64,000 nt of DNA. Source: Pseudaminobacter sp040045035 (lineage in GTDB: Bacteria > Pseudomonadota > Alphaproteobacteria > Rhizobiales > Rhizobiaceae). The notes beneath the pieces are model-generated. The model did no database searches, was not told the origin of the DNA, and saw only the letters and a list, made by a program, of their open reading frames with translations. The stretch lies in contig NZ_JBDZDS010000007.1 of the NCBI RefSeq assembly GCF_040045035.1, forward strand, positions 124,001 to 188,000. Reading direction: 5' to 3'. Made by a program: the position numbers and the translations under genes. Shown here piece by piece: positions 45,064 to 55,006 of this stretch. Each line of letters begins with the position of its first letter. Positions within the stretch are counted from its first letter, which is position 1.

Positions 45064-45282
45064 CTATTTGAAGCGATAGGTGATACGGCCCTTGCTCAGG
45101 TCGTACGGGGTCATCTCCACAAGAACCTTGTCGCCGGTCAGCACGCGGATGCGGTTCTTGCGCATGCGGCCGGCCGTATGAGCGATGATCTCGTGTTCGT
45201 TTTCGAGCTTTACGCGGAACATCGCATTCGGCAGCAGTTCCGTCACGGTGCCTGGAAACTCGAGGACTTCTTCCTTCGGCAT
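45064..45282 (-). CDS. infA: Translation initiation factor IF-1
   Basis: IF-1, 72 residues, a single S1/OB-fold domain that binds the ribosomal A site during initiation. The sequence (LEFPGTVTELLPNAMFRVKL, then HTAGRMRKNRIRVLTGDKVL) is near-invariant in bacteria. Essential, and normally single-copy on the main chromosome, which is evidence for the nature of this replicon. Confidence 0.97.
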   Translation of the reverse strand: MPKEEVLEFPGTVTELLPNAMFRVKLENEHEIIAHTAGRMRKNRIRVLTGDKVLVEMTPYDLSKGRITYRFK

Positions 45283-45373
45283 TCTCTACCTTTGGTTAGG
45301 ATTGCATTTCCGACATCGGGCCGGAATTTCGGCGGAACCTATATGATTATCGCCACTTTGTGAACACGCTTAA

Positions 45374-45820
45374 TCATACACCTTTCGGCGTCATTTCTGG
45401 CGCGAACCGCGTGGCGATCCGCGCTTTCAACCGCTCACGCATGTCCCGGTAGGCGGCCATGATCTGGTCGCGGGTTCCACTTACGGTGGTAGGATCGGCA
45501 GTCGGCCAATATTCCACCTCAACGGCCATGGAGCGGGTAAGTTCCAGCGCCGCGTGGTGGGCCTCCGGGGCAAGCGTCACGATCAGGTCGAAATAGTCGT
45601 CTTCCAAGTCTTCCATCGTGCGCGGCTGGCGGTCGTTCAGCGACAGGCCTTCTTCGGCGAGGACCGCGTCGACGAACGGATCGCGCTCGCCCACGCGCAC
45701 GCCGGCCGAGGCGATGAAAGTCTTGGGCGGCAGCATCCGACGGGCCAGAATCTCGGCCATGGGAGAGCGCACGACATTCATGCCGCACACGAACAGGATG
45801 GAGCGGGGCAGGGTAGTCAG
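45374..45820 (-). CDS. Low-molecular-weight protein-tyrosine-phosphatase-like protein
   Basis: A 148-residue LMW-PTP/arsenate-reductase-fold protein conserved next to infA in this order. The P-loop is CGMNVVRS (C-x5-R). A GTG at 45790 would place the catalytic Cys at residue 2 and delete the first beta-strand (LPRSILFV). The only in-frame candidates that keep it are CTG codons, at 45820 or 45811. The call therefore assumes a CTG start at 45820, 3 bases downstream of the UPF0262 stop. The acid loop is probably DYFDLIVTL and the later YWPTADPT. Confidence 0.8.
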   Translation of the reverse strand: MTTLPRSILFVCGMNVVRSPMAEILARRMLPPKTFIASAGVRVGERDPFVDAVLAEEGLSLNDRQPRTMEDLEDDYFDLIVTLAPEAHHAALELTRSMAVEVEYWPTADPTTVSGTRDQIMAAYRDMRERLKARIATRFAPEMTPKGV

Positions 45821-45822
45821 GG

Positions 45823-46308
45823 CTAACCCCGCCAGTGCAGCACGCAGACCAGCGTGAAAACGCGGCGTGCCGTGTTGAAATCGATGTCGATCTTCCCGGA
45901 GAGGCGGTCCTGCAGTGTCTGTGAACCCTCGTTGTGCAGCCCCCTGCGGCCCATGTCGATCGCCTCGATCTGGCTTGGGCTGGCGGTGCGGATAGCCTCG
46001 TAATAGCTTTCGCAGATCATGAAGTAGTCCTTCACGATCCGCCGGAACGGCGTCAGCGACAGTATGTGCGTCACCACCTGCTCGCCGTTCTCGCGCGTAA
46101 CCGCGAAGACCAGTTTCGAATCGATCAGCGACAATTTGAGCCGGTAGGGGCCGTTGCCCTCGTCGTTTGCCGGCTGGAAACTGTTCTCCTCGATCAGGTC
46201 GAAGATCGCCACCGCCCGCTCATGCTCGATGTCGGGCGTCGAGCGGCCAATCGATTCGTCGAGCTCGACGTCGATCAGTCTTGAGCGATAGCGGTCGAGA
46301 TGGTGCAT
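45823..46308 (-). CDS. UPF0262 family protein
   Basis: A 161-residue protein of UPF0262 (PF06793), conserved in alphaproteobacteria between hisD and the phosphatase gene; the function is unknown. Characteristic segments are HERAVAIFDLIEENSF, GPYRLKLSLIDSKLVF and FRRIVKDYFMICESYYEAI. No membrane segment or signal is present. It begins 8 bases after the hisD stop, so it is in the same operon. Confidence 0.9.
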   Translation of the reverse strand: MHHLDRYRSRLIDVELDESIGRSTPDIEHERAVAIFDLIEENSFQPANDEGNGPYRLKLSLIDSKLVFAVTRENGEQVVTHILSLTPFRRIVKDYFMICESYYEAIRTASPSQIEAIDMGRRGLHNEGSQTLQDRLSGKIDIDFNTARRVFTLVCVLHWRG

Positions 46309-46316
46309 CCCTCGCT

Positions 46317-47609
46317 CTACAGGTTCAGGCGGATGGCGACGGAGCGCCCATGCGCGTCCAGCCCCTCCGCCTTGGCAAGCGCAATCGCGGCCGGCGCCAG
46401 CGCCCGGAGCTGCTCCGGCCCCAGCTTCAGAATCGAGCTGCGCTTCATGAAGTCGAGCACGTTCAGGCCCGACGAGAAGCGGGCCGAGCGCGCGGTCGGT
46501 AAAACGTGGTTCGGGCCGCCGACATAGTCGCCGATCACCTCCGGCGTGTGGCGGCCAAGGAAGATCGAGCCGGCGTTGCGGATCTGCGGCAGCATGGCCT
46601 CCGGATCGGCGACCGCAAGCTCCAGGTGCTCGGCGGCGATGCGATTGGCCAGCGGGATCGCCTCGTTCAGATTCTCGACGAGGATCACGGCGCCGAAATC
46701 GCGCCAGCTCGCGGCAGCGGTTTCGCCGCGCGGCAGCGATTCGAGCTGGCGCTGCACGGCCTCCTCCACCGCCACGGCGAAGACCGCGTCGTCGGTGACG
46801 AGGATGGACTGGGCGGAGGCGTCGTGTTCGGCCTGCGCCAGAAGATCGGCGGCGATCCAGTCGGGATCGTTGTCGCCGTCGGCGATGACGAGCACCTCGG
46901 AAGGGCCGGCGATCATGTCTATGCCGACGGTGCCGAATACCTGCCGCTTGGCGGCAGCGACATAGGCGTTGCCGGGGCCGACGATCTTGGCCACGGGGCG
47001 AATCGTCTCGGTGCCGTAGGCCAGCGCCGCGACGGCCTGGGCGCCGCCGACGCGATAGATCTCGGTGATGCCGGCAAGATCGGCCGCAACCAGCACCAGC
47101 GGGTTGATGACGCCGCCCGAGGCAGGCACCACCATGACGATGCGTTCGACGCCGGCAACGCGCGCCGGCATGGCATTCATCAGCACGGAGCTTGGATAGC
47201 TGGCGGTGCCGCCGGGCACGTAGAGACCGACCGCCTCAACGGCTGTCCAGCGCGAGCCGAGCTCGACGCCGATCGCGTCGACATAGCGGTCGTCGCTGGG
47301 GCGCTGGCGCTCGTGGTGCGAGCGGATACGGTCGCGGGCGAAGGTCAGCGCCTCGACGGTGGCGGGATCGGCGTCGCGGTAGGCCTGCTCGATGTCTTCA
47401 CGGGAAACCGCAATGCCCAGAGCGTCGAGGTCGGCGCGGTCGAATTTGCGCGTGTAGTCGACAAGCGCCTTGTCGCCATGTTCGCGGACGGTGGCGATGA
47501 TGTCGCGCACCACGGCCTCCACATCGGGCGAGGTTTCGCGCTTGGTGGTCAGAAACGCCGCGAAACGGGTCTCGAAATCGGTGTCGGATGTGCGGAGCGT
47601 GATGGCCAT
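46317..47609 (-). CDS. hisD: Histidinol dehydrogenase
   Basis: HisD catalyses the last two oxidations of histidine synthesis, L-histidinol to L-histidine, with NAD+ and Zn2+. It is 430 residues, the normal length. Visible motifs are VPGGTASYPSSVLMNAMPA, IAGPSEVLVIAD and the Zn/catalytic region AEHDASAQSILVT with the later Glu/His pair in AAEHLELA. The separation from other his genes and placement after DUF2948 is the usual arrangement in Hyphomicrobiales. Confidence 0.95.
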   Translation of the reverse strand: MAITLRTSDTDFETRFAAFLTTKRETSPDVEAVVRDIIATVREHGDKALVDYTRKFDRADLDALGIAVSREDIEQAYRDADPATVEALTFARDRIRSHHERQRPSDDRYVDAIGVELGSRWTAVEAVGLYVPGGTASYPSSVLMNAMPARVAGVERIVMVVPASGGVINPLVLVAADLAGITEIYRVGGAQAVAALAYGTETIRPVAKIVGPGNAYVAAAKRQVFGTVGIDMIAGPSEVLVIADGDNDPDWIAADLLAQAEHDASAQSILVTDDAVFAVAVEEAVQRQLESLPRGETAAASWRDFGAVILVENLNEAIPLANRIAAEHLELAVADPEAMLPQIRNAGSIFLGRHTPEVIGDYVGGPNHVLPTARSARFSSGLNVLDFMKRSSILKLGPEQLRALAPAAIALAKAEGLDAHGRSVAIRLNL

Positions 47610-47627
47610 GGGGAAATCGAAAACTCG

Positions 47628-48062
47628 TCAGACTTTGTGAATGGGGCGGGAACTGGCTTCCCAGGCGCCCGCCAGGTCGGCCAGGCGCGCCTCGATGCAC
47701 TCGACTTTGAGGGCGATCGTGCCGCCTCCCGAAAAGTCGAGCTCGATGGTGCCGGCCGGCGATCCCTTTGCATGGAAGCGTATCGCCAGAAGCGACAGCA
47801 CTTCATCCGGCTTTTCGCGCGGAATTCCAATGGATTTAACGGCGAGTACGCGGTTGAAGTCCAGCACGCTCTTGCGTCGCTGGTAACGCGGCTTGAAGAA
47901 GCCGCTCCTGGTTTCCCAGGCGAAACGGTTCATGGTCAGCATGAAGTGCTTGGCCACTGTCGAATATTCGAGGTCGCCAATCTTCAGCACGGCGTCCTGG
48001 ACGTGCGCCGAAACGACATTCAGATCCTGTTCGTCGAGTGCGACGAGTTTTAGCTGGTCCAT
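47628..48062 (-). CDS. DUF2948 family protein
   Basis: A 144-residue protein of DUF2948, conserved in alphaproteobacteria beside murA and hisD; function unknown. It is a soluble alpha/beta protein (MDQLKLVALDEQDLNVVSAH, then RFAWETRSGFFKPRYQRRKS, FDFSGGG-like LDFSGGGTIAL). It ends 19 bases before hisD. Confidence 0.88.
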   Translation of the reverse strand: MDQLKLVALDEQDLNVVSAHVQDAVLKIGDLEYSTVAKHFMLTMNRFAWETRSGFFKPRYQRRKSVLDFNRVLAVKSIGIPREKPDEVLSLLAIRFHAKGSPAGTIELDFSGGGTIALKVECIEARLADLAGAWEASSRPIHKV

Positions 48063-48159
48063 TCCGCGTCAGCGTCCGAGCGAAGGGCGTCGATCTTGTG
48101 TTATGCGGTCTTTGCCGCCCGCGCAACCGAAACGCCATTCGACGGATGTGGATGCGCGT

Positions 48160-49455
<1,296 letters not shown>

Positions 49456-49585
49456 GCGAATCATTTCTCCGGGGAAATGCCCGGCTTTGTCTGATTTATC
49501 GTTGCGGTCCGTCTAGACCATGCTGAAATGCCGTTCAAGAACGGCTCATTCGACCGAAAGTTGCCGTCCGGCTAACGAAGATTCG

Positions 49586-49765
49586 TCATTTTCGTTCGTC
49601 CTTGCCCGCCGCCGATATTCCCTCCGGCCTGTCGTCGGGGTTTCCGGTGCGGCGTGAGCGGGCCTGCGCTTTTCGTTTCAGGAGATTCGCGCGTAACTCT
49701 TCCGCCAGACGTGCCTTCCGCTGTTCATGAGCCGTGGAAGGCGATTTGGTGTCTTTCGCAGTCAT
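49586..49765 (-). CDS. Small basic hypothetical protein upstream of murA
   Basis: A 59-residue frame starting at ATG 49765. It is strongly charged and helix-prone (HEQRKARLAEELRANLLKRK, then AQARSRRTG), with a disordered Pro/Asp tail. Similar short Lys/Arg-rich proteins are commonly annotated before murA in Rhizobiales, which supports a real gene, from memory of the neighbourhood. No function is known. The ribosome-binding site is weak. Confidence 0.6.
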   Translation of the reverse strand: MTAKDTKSPSTAHEQRKARLAEELRANLLKRKAQARSRRTGNPDDRPEGISAAGKDERK

Positions 49766-49925
49766 GGCGGCCGGCCCGAACGTGTCCCCTTGTTCGATCG
49801 TGAAGAGCGAACGACATACATATCATTGTGGCCGAGCCGTGTCCGGGAAAAAAGATCGCAAAGAAGCGTCAGACATAACTTGCACTATCGGAATTCCTGT
49901 GGCAGAAGTCCGCCGCACTCGGGGC

Positions 49926-50000
<75 letters not shown>

Positions 50001-50093
50001 TTTCATCCCCTTGAAATCATTAGAACCCTTGACCCACAAGGCTTTCCGTCCATTCTGATGTTACAAAACACGTAACAAATCAGGTGGAAATCG

Positions 50094-51680
50094 ATGGCCG
50101 GCAAAGTTCGGAATCTGCTCAATCGCGATGGGCGATATTTCGCCCGGCTGGTGATTCCGAAGGAGCTTCGGCCGTTCATGAACGGCAAAACCGAACTCCG
50201 AACCCCACTCGGCCCTGACTATCGCGAGGCTTTGAAGAAGCTGCCGGGCGCGGTTGCGCTGCTTCAGCATGAAATCAGCCTTGGCGAACGCCGGGCCGCC
50301 GAAGCCGGTGCGCGTGAGGTAACGATGGGCCGCTATCCCCTAGCGCCGGATCAAATCGCACTTCGCAACTATCAATCCCGGCTCGCCTTTGACGAGGAAC
50401 TGCGCAACACCGATCCACGCTATGCTCGCCTCGGTCTGATAGATGACTTGCTGGTCGCAAAGCTTCGCGACGGCATGGCCGGCCGCTTGAGCGATTCGGA
50501 ATTGGCCGAAGTCGTCGGTGGCCGAATCGAGCGCTTTCGCCGACTCGGCAACACCACGGCGGAAATTGGTTCCGAGGAATGGCGCACCTTGGCGCGCGCC
50601 ATGTGCATTTCCGAATACGAGGCCCTATCCCGCGTTGCCGAACGCGACGAGGGCGACTTTACCGGCAAGCCGTCGCACCCGCTCATTGCGGAGGCCCAGC
50701 CGGTGGCCGATGAGTTGCCGCCCGTGCCACTTAAGGTCCTGCTAAATGACTACATCAAGAGCCGCGTAGCTATCGGCAAGGGCAGGGGAGCCGATAAGCG
50801 TTGGCAACCCGTCTTGCTCGACCTCATTGATTTCGTCGGCCACCAAGATGCCCGCCGTCTCACGAAACAAGATATCCTCGATTGGCGAGACGCGCGGCTA
50901 AAGACCCATTCGGCGAGCACCGTAAGCAAGGTGCATCTCGCATCGTTGCGCACGGTTCTGAAATGGGCAGTCGAGAACGACCGCTTGCCAATCAATGTCG
51001 CCGAAAAGGTCCGGCAGGAAGCCCCGAAGAAGCAGCTGGAGCGCGAGCAAGGTTTTACCGATAGCGAGGCCCTTGCGATCCTTCGCGCATCTCGCAGCTA
51101 TCTTCCGGCCGTCCCTGACAATCCAGCGAACCGGGAAGCACCACAGACCACGGCAGCGAAGCAATGGGCACCGATCCTATGCGCCTTCACTGGCGCGCGC
51201 ATCGCGGAGATCACCCAATTGCGCAAGCAGGACTTCCGCAAAGAGGGCGACACCCACGTTATGCGCATTACGCCGGCAGCGGGGACGGTGAAGGCCGGCG
51301 GCTATCGCGATGTCCCCTTGCATCCGCAATTGATCGACCTCGGCTTTGTGAAGTTTGTCGAGGCCGCAGCGGACGGGCCACTTTTCTATCCGCAGAAGAA
51401 AGGGAAAGACGCTCTTACGGCCGCGCAAACCATCGCCGGGCGCGTTAGCAAATGGCTTCAGACGCTCGAAGTGATCCCCGAAGGCGTGAGCCCTAACCAT
51501 GGCTGGCGGCACCGCTTCAAGACCGTAGGCCGCGAGCAGGGGATTTCAGACCGCACCTTAGACGCCATCCAAGGCCATGCATCGAAGACGGCCGGCGACA
51601 ACTACGGCGATGTGACGATTAAAGCGAAAAAGGCGGCGATAGACCGCCTTCCGCGCTACAAATTAGATCACAAAAAATGA
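50094..51680 (+). CDS. int: Phage tyrosine integrase
   Basis: A 528-residue tyrosine recombinase with an N-terminal arm-binding/DUF6538-like region (VRNLLNRDGRYFARLVIPKE), a core-binding domain near 215-310 and the catalytic domain to the end. Catalytic elements are Arg in GARIAEI, HGWRHRFK (His-x-x-Arg), QGHAS and Tyr in DNYGDV. It catalyses insertion and excision at tRNA-Thr. A 16-bp AT-rich palindrome (51673-51688) covers its stop codon. Confidence 0.9.
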   Translation: MAGKVRNLLNRDGRYFARLVIPKELRPFMNGKTELRTPLGPDYREALKKLPGAVALLQHEISLGERRAAEAGAREVTMGRYPLAPDQIALRNYQSRLAFDEELRNTDPRYARLGLIDDLLVAKLRDGMAGRLSDSELAEVVGGRIERFRRLGNTTAEIGSEEWRTLARAMCISEYEALSRVAERDEGDFTGKPSHPLIAEAQPVADELPPVPLKVLLNDYIKSRVAIGKGRGADKRWQPVLLDLIDFVGHQDARRLTKQDILDWRDARLKTHSASTVSKVHLASLRTVLKWAVENDRLPINVAEKVRQEAPKKQLEREQGFTDSEALAILRASRSYLPAVPDNPANREAPQTTAAKQWAPILCAFTGARIAEITQLRKQDFRKEGDTHVMRITPAAGTVKAGGYRDVPLHPQLIDLGFVKFVEAAADGPLFYPQKKGKDALTAAQTIAGRVSKWLQTLEVIPEGVSPNHGWRHRFKTVGREQGISDRTLDAIQGHASKTAGDNYGDVTIKAKKAAIDRLPRYKLDHKK

Positions 51681-51733
51681 TCATTTTTCAATAAACCATC
51701 AATTTTACTTATTTTAGGGATTCACACCAGAAT

Positions 51734-51776
51734 CAACCTGTGAGAGAATCTATTCAAGTTTTGTTCTCACAGGTTG
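51734..51776. promoter_or_regulatory. 12-bp inverted repeat over the portal gene start
   Basis: CAACCTGTGAGA and TCTCACAGGTTG are perfect complements separated by 19 bases. The right arm covers the TTG start of the portal gene. It could be an operator for the late promoter or an mRNA hairpin hiding the start. Confidence 0.5.
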
Positions 51777-53009
51777 TTTACGTTGCGTAATGGGTTCGGC
51801 CGCGTAGTTAAGGCCCTCGGCTTCGGATCGGAACAGAAGTCCATTTCTCTGTCCGATCCTGCCATCTTCGATTTGTTCGGCGTCGTGCCGTCCGCGTCCG
51901 GAGTCACCGTCTCGGCGACCACGGCCTTGCGCGTTCCGGCCGTCTTTCAGGCCGTGCGCCTGATTTCCGAAACCATCGGTTCCTTGCCGTGCAAGCTCTA
52001 TCGCGAGGCAGGGGACAGTAAGGAAGCGGCCAAGGATCGCCCAGGCAATCGCCTTGTGCATAACTGGGCGAACCCTTGGACCAGCGCCGGGCAGCTTCGC
52101 GTTGACCTCACGGCCGACGCCCTTATGCACGGTGCGGGATATGCGCAGGTTGTGCGCGTCGGTAGCGACCAGCCGGCAGAACTTCACCGGCTCGCACCCG
52201 GCACTGTCCAGCCGCGTTTCGAGGATGACGGCGAACCCTATTACCTTGTGCAGCCTTCGAAGGGCCGGCAAGTGCGCCTGTCCTACCGCGACGTGCTCTA
52301 TGTGCCGGCCTTCGGCGCAACCTCGCCGGTCACGCTCGGCAAGGATGCTATCGGCGTTGCCATGGTGCTTGAGCGCCATGCGTCCAAGTTCTTCGGTTCC
52401 GGCGCGCGCCCGTCCGGCACGCTGACCAATGACAAGCCGCAGGCCGGCGAGACGGGCGCGAACACCGCTGCCAACCTGCGCAAGTCTTGGCTTCGCTGGC
52501 AGTCCGATGCCAGCGGCGAACCGCTCATTCTGCCCGATGGTTGGAAGTATGACGCGCAGACGATGCCTAGCACCGATGCGCAGTTCATCGAGAACCGCCT
52601 TGAGCAGATCAACGAAATTGCCCGCATCTTCGGCGTGCCGCCGCACATGCTCTATCAGCTTGAGCGCGCGACTTGGAGCAACGCCGAACAGATGGCGGCG
52701 AGCTTCCTTCAGCTTTGCCTTCGGCCTTGGCTCGACCGCTGGCAGGACGCCTATGCGACCGTTCTTCTGACCGAAGACGAACAGGACGACCTCTATTTCG
52801 AATTCGTCATTGACGACCTTCAGCGCGCCGACGCGGCGGGCCGGGCGGAAATCTTCGGCAAGCTGGTCGCCATGCGCGCCATGACCCCGAACGAAGTCCG
52901 CGCCGCCATGAACCTGCCGGCCATCGAAGGCGGTGACGAGCTCGCCAATCCCTACACCACGACCACGACGACAGGGCCTGCCACGGTTCCGGCGAGGAAG
53001 GAAGCATGA
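51774..53009 (+). CDS. Phage portal protein (HK97 family)
   Basis: An HK97-type portal protein (PF04860), 411 residues. It forms the dodecameric ring at one capsid vertex through which DNA is packaged. Typical motifs are ALRVPAVFQAVRLISETIGS near 55, the LYVPAFG block near 180, and IARIFGVPPHMLYQLERATW then SNAEQMAASFL near 290. The start is TTG 51774; no ATG or GTG lies between the last in-frame stop and this codon. Only the 93-base gap with the dyad separates it from integrase, an unusual place for head genes. Confidence 0.9.
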   Translation: MFTLRNGFGRVVKALGFGSEQKSISLSDPAIFDLFGVVPSASGVTVSATTALRVPAVFQAVRLISETIGSLPCKLYREAGDSKEAAKDRPGNRLVHNWANPWTSAGQLRVDLTADALMHGAGYAQVVRVGSDQPAELHRLAPGTVQPRFEDDGEPYYLVQPSKGRQVRLSYRDVLYVPAFGATSPVTLGKDAIGVAMVLERHASKFFGSGARPSGTLTNDKPQAGETGANTAANLRKSWLRWQSDASGEPLILPDGWKYDAQTMPSTDAQFIENRLEQINEIARIFGVPPHMLYQLERATWSNAEQMAASFLQLCLRPWLDRWQDAYATVLLTEDEQDDLYFEFVIDDLQRADAAGRAEIFGKLVAMRAMTPNEVRAAMNLPAIEGGDELANPYTTTTTTGPATVPARKEA

Positions 53010-53086
53010 AGACCTATGTTGCTATCGAAGCCGCTTGGCTGGCTTCGCTGATCTTGCTCGGCATCACGTTTGCGGTGTTGGCATGA
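53006..53086 (+). CDS. 26-residue single-pass membrane peptide
   Basis: A tiny frame (MKTYVAIEAAWLASLILLGI, then TFAVLA) with one hydrophobic helix. Its ATG overlaps the portal stop (ATGA) and its TGA overlaps the next gene's ATG, so it fits exactly into the coupled gene chain. Small membrane peptides at this place are common in HK97-like operons, but their role is unknown. Confidence 0.5.
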   Translation: MKTYVAIEAAWLASLILLGITFAVLA

Positions 53087-53484
53087 AGCACACCGCCTTT
53101 TTCGGGGACGGCGAAAAGACGTTCGCCCTCCCTCTCGAACAGATTCTTGAGCTTCAGCGAAAGACCGGCGCGGGCATCGGTTCCCTTTGCCAGCGTATCC
53201 CCGAAGGCCATTTCCGGCTTGAGGAGGTTGTCGAGATTATCCGCCTTGCGCTGATCGGCGGCGGCAGCTCGCCGAAGGAAGCCGCCGACCTCGCCGACGC
53301 CTATGCCGCCAAGCGCCCGCTTGCTGAGTCCTTCCCGATTGCAGTCGCGCTCCTTCGTCTTGTCTGGCTCGGCGAGCCCGAACCCGACGCCCAGGACGAT
53401 TTCCGACAGGCGGCAGCGACCGGCGAGGCCTCGGCAATCCTTCGCGCCCGTATCGCCGAAGCCTATGCGAAGGACGCGGAATGA
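53083..53484 (+). CDS. GTA gp10-like phage protein
   Basis: A 133-residue protein resembling the gp10-like family of gene-transfer-agent and prophage clusters (LPLEQILELQRKTGAGIGSL, then VVEIIRLALIGGGSSPKEAA). Such proteins are annotated as tail-tube-associated or tail-assembly proteins. It is overlapped by ATGA on both sides. The precise role here is not proven. Confidence 0.62.
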   Translation: MKHTAFFGDGEKTFALPLEQILELQRKTGAGIGSLCQRIPEGHFRLEEVVEIIRLALIGGGSSPKEAADLADAYAAKRPLAESFPIAVALLRLVWLGEPEPDAQDDFRQAAATGEASAILRARIAEAYAKDAE

Positions 53485-55001
53485 CCGACTTCCTTGAAAT
53501 CAAGGCCGCGCTCACCGTCGATGATACCGGTGAGATTTCCGGCATCGCATGGCCGTTCGGTTCCCCGGATCGTGTCGGCGACGTGATCGAAAAGGGTGCG
53601 ATCACCGCGCCCGCTACCATACCCATGCTGTTCGCGCATGACCAATCGCAGACCATCGGCGTTTGGGACACCATCACCGAAACGGCCGAAGGATTGACCG
53701 TCAAGGGTCGCTTGCTGGTCGAGGACGTTGAGCGCGCCCGCGAAGTCCGCGCCATGATCCGCGCAAAGGCCGTCACCGGCCTTTCCATCGGCTTTGTCAC
53801 CAAGAACGCCAAGCCCCATCGCGGCGGCCGGACCATTACGGCGCTCGACCTTCACGAAATCTCAGTTGTCGCGGTCCCGTGCCATCCGGGCGCGCAAATC
53901 ACTTCGATCAAAGCCGCCGATGGCACGGCAACCCAAAAGGAAAACCACATGGAAGATGAACTTGAGAATGCGCCGGCCGGCAACGCCGATCCGGTGATCG
54001 AAAAGAAGGATTTCGACGCCCTGAAGGCGCGAATGGACAAGCTGGAAGCGAAGGCCAATCGTCCCGTCGCCGCGAACAACAATCACCCGTCCGCCGACAA
54101 TGACAACCTGAAGGCATTTGAAACCGAAGTCCGGCAGGCGCTTCTGGAGAAGAAGACGCTCACCGTCGCCGCGCCCGGCACCGCTGGCAATCTGGTTTGG
54201 GACGACTTCTCGACCACGATCCTTGAGAAGCTTCGGCCCGTTTCCCCGGTTCGGCAGCTTGCGAGCGTGGTTACTGTCGGCAGCGCGCTGTTTCAGATTC
54301 CGCGTCTGGTCAACCGCGTCCAGCCCGGCAGCGTGACGGAAGTGCAGGCGAAGCCGGAAAGCGAACCGTCGTTCGAGCAGATCGACGTGAAGAATTTCGC
54401 CATGGGCGTGATGACGCCTGTTTCGCGCACCGCCCTTGAGGATAGCGCCGTCAATCTCGGCGCGTTCCTTCAGGCCCATATCGCCGCCGAATTCGGCACG
54501 CTTGAAAACCAGTGGTTTGTGACCGGCAATGGCACCACGCAGGCGGAAGGCGTGCTGACCTCGACGGAAGTCGAGGACATCGAGGCGGCGGCAATCGACA
54601 CGGATGCCCTGCTTGACGTGTTCTATGGCGTGAAGTCGGCCTATGCGCTGAATGGCGCTTGGCTCATGAACCGCAGGACCATGCGCGTGGTGCGCGGCCT
54701 TCGCGATAGCGACGGCAACCTGCTTTGGCAGCCCGGCCTTCAGGCAGGCCAGCCCGGCCTGTTGCTCGGCAAGCCGGTCTATGAATGCGATTACATGCCC
54801 GACGCCGAAGACGACGCCACGCCGATCATCTTCGGCGATTTCAATCGTGGCTATCTGATCACCGATCGCGTGGCCTTCGAACCTTTCGCCGACTACAACA
54901 CCCGGTTCGGCGAGGACATTGTGGTCTTCGGTGGCCGGCGCCGCGTCGGTGGCAAGGTTGTGATGGGCGAAGCCCTGATCAAGCTGAAGATGGCGGCCTA
55001 A
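53481..55001 (+). CDS. Fused HK97-type prohead protease and major capsid protein
   Basis: A single 506-residue frame. Residues 1-150 form a U35 prohead protease (His in MLFAHDQS near 53, Ser in GLSIGF near 102). A charged coiled-coil delta-like region follows at about 160-215, then an HK97-fold capsid domain to the end (GTAGNLVWDDFSTTILEKL, MGVMTPVSRTALEDSAVN, LITDRVAFEPFADYNTRFGE). Inside the frame ATG 53949 (residue 157) has AAAGGA seven bases upstream, so free capsid subunits could also be made by internal initiation. Normally the two functions are separate genes. Confidence 0.85.
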   Translation: MTDFLEIKAALTVDDTGEISGIAWPFGSPDRVGDVIEKGAITAPATIPMLFAHDQSQTIGVWDTITETAEGLTVKGRLLVEDVERAREVRAMIRAKAVTGLSIGFVTKNAKPHRGGRTITALDLHEISVVAVPCHPGAQITSIKAADGTATQKENHMEDELENAPAGNADPVIEKKDFDALKARMDKLEAKANRPVAANNNHPSADNDNLKAFETEVRQALLEKKTLTVAAPGTAGNLVWDDFSTTILEKLRPVSPVRQLASVVTVGSALFQIPRLVNRVQPGSVTEVQAKPESEPSFEQIDVKNFAMGVMTPVSRTALEDSAVNLGAFLQAHIAAEFGTLENQWFVTGNGTTQAEGVLTSTEVEDIEAAAIDTDALLDVFYGVKSAYALNGAWLMNRRTMRVVRGLRDSDGNLLWQPGLQAGQPGLLLGKPVYECDYMPDAEDDATPIIFGDFNRGYLITDRVAFEPFADYNTRFGEDIVVFGGRRRVGGKVVMGEALIKLKMAA

Positions 55002-55006
55002 TCGCC

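Noticed and set aside
51673..51688. The 16-bp palindrome AAAAATGATCATTTTT over the integrase stop
   Set aside because: It is AT-rich and short; it may act as a weak terminator but nothing else supports a function.
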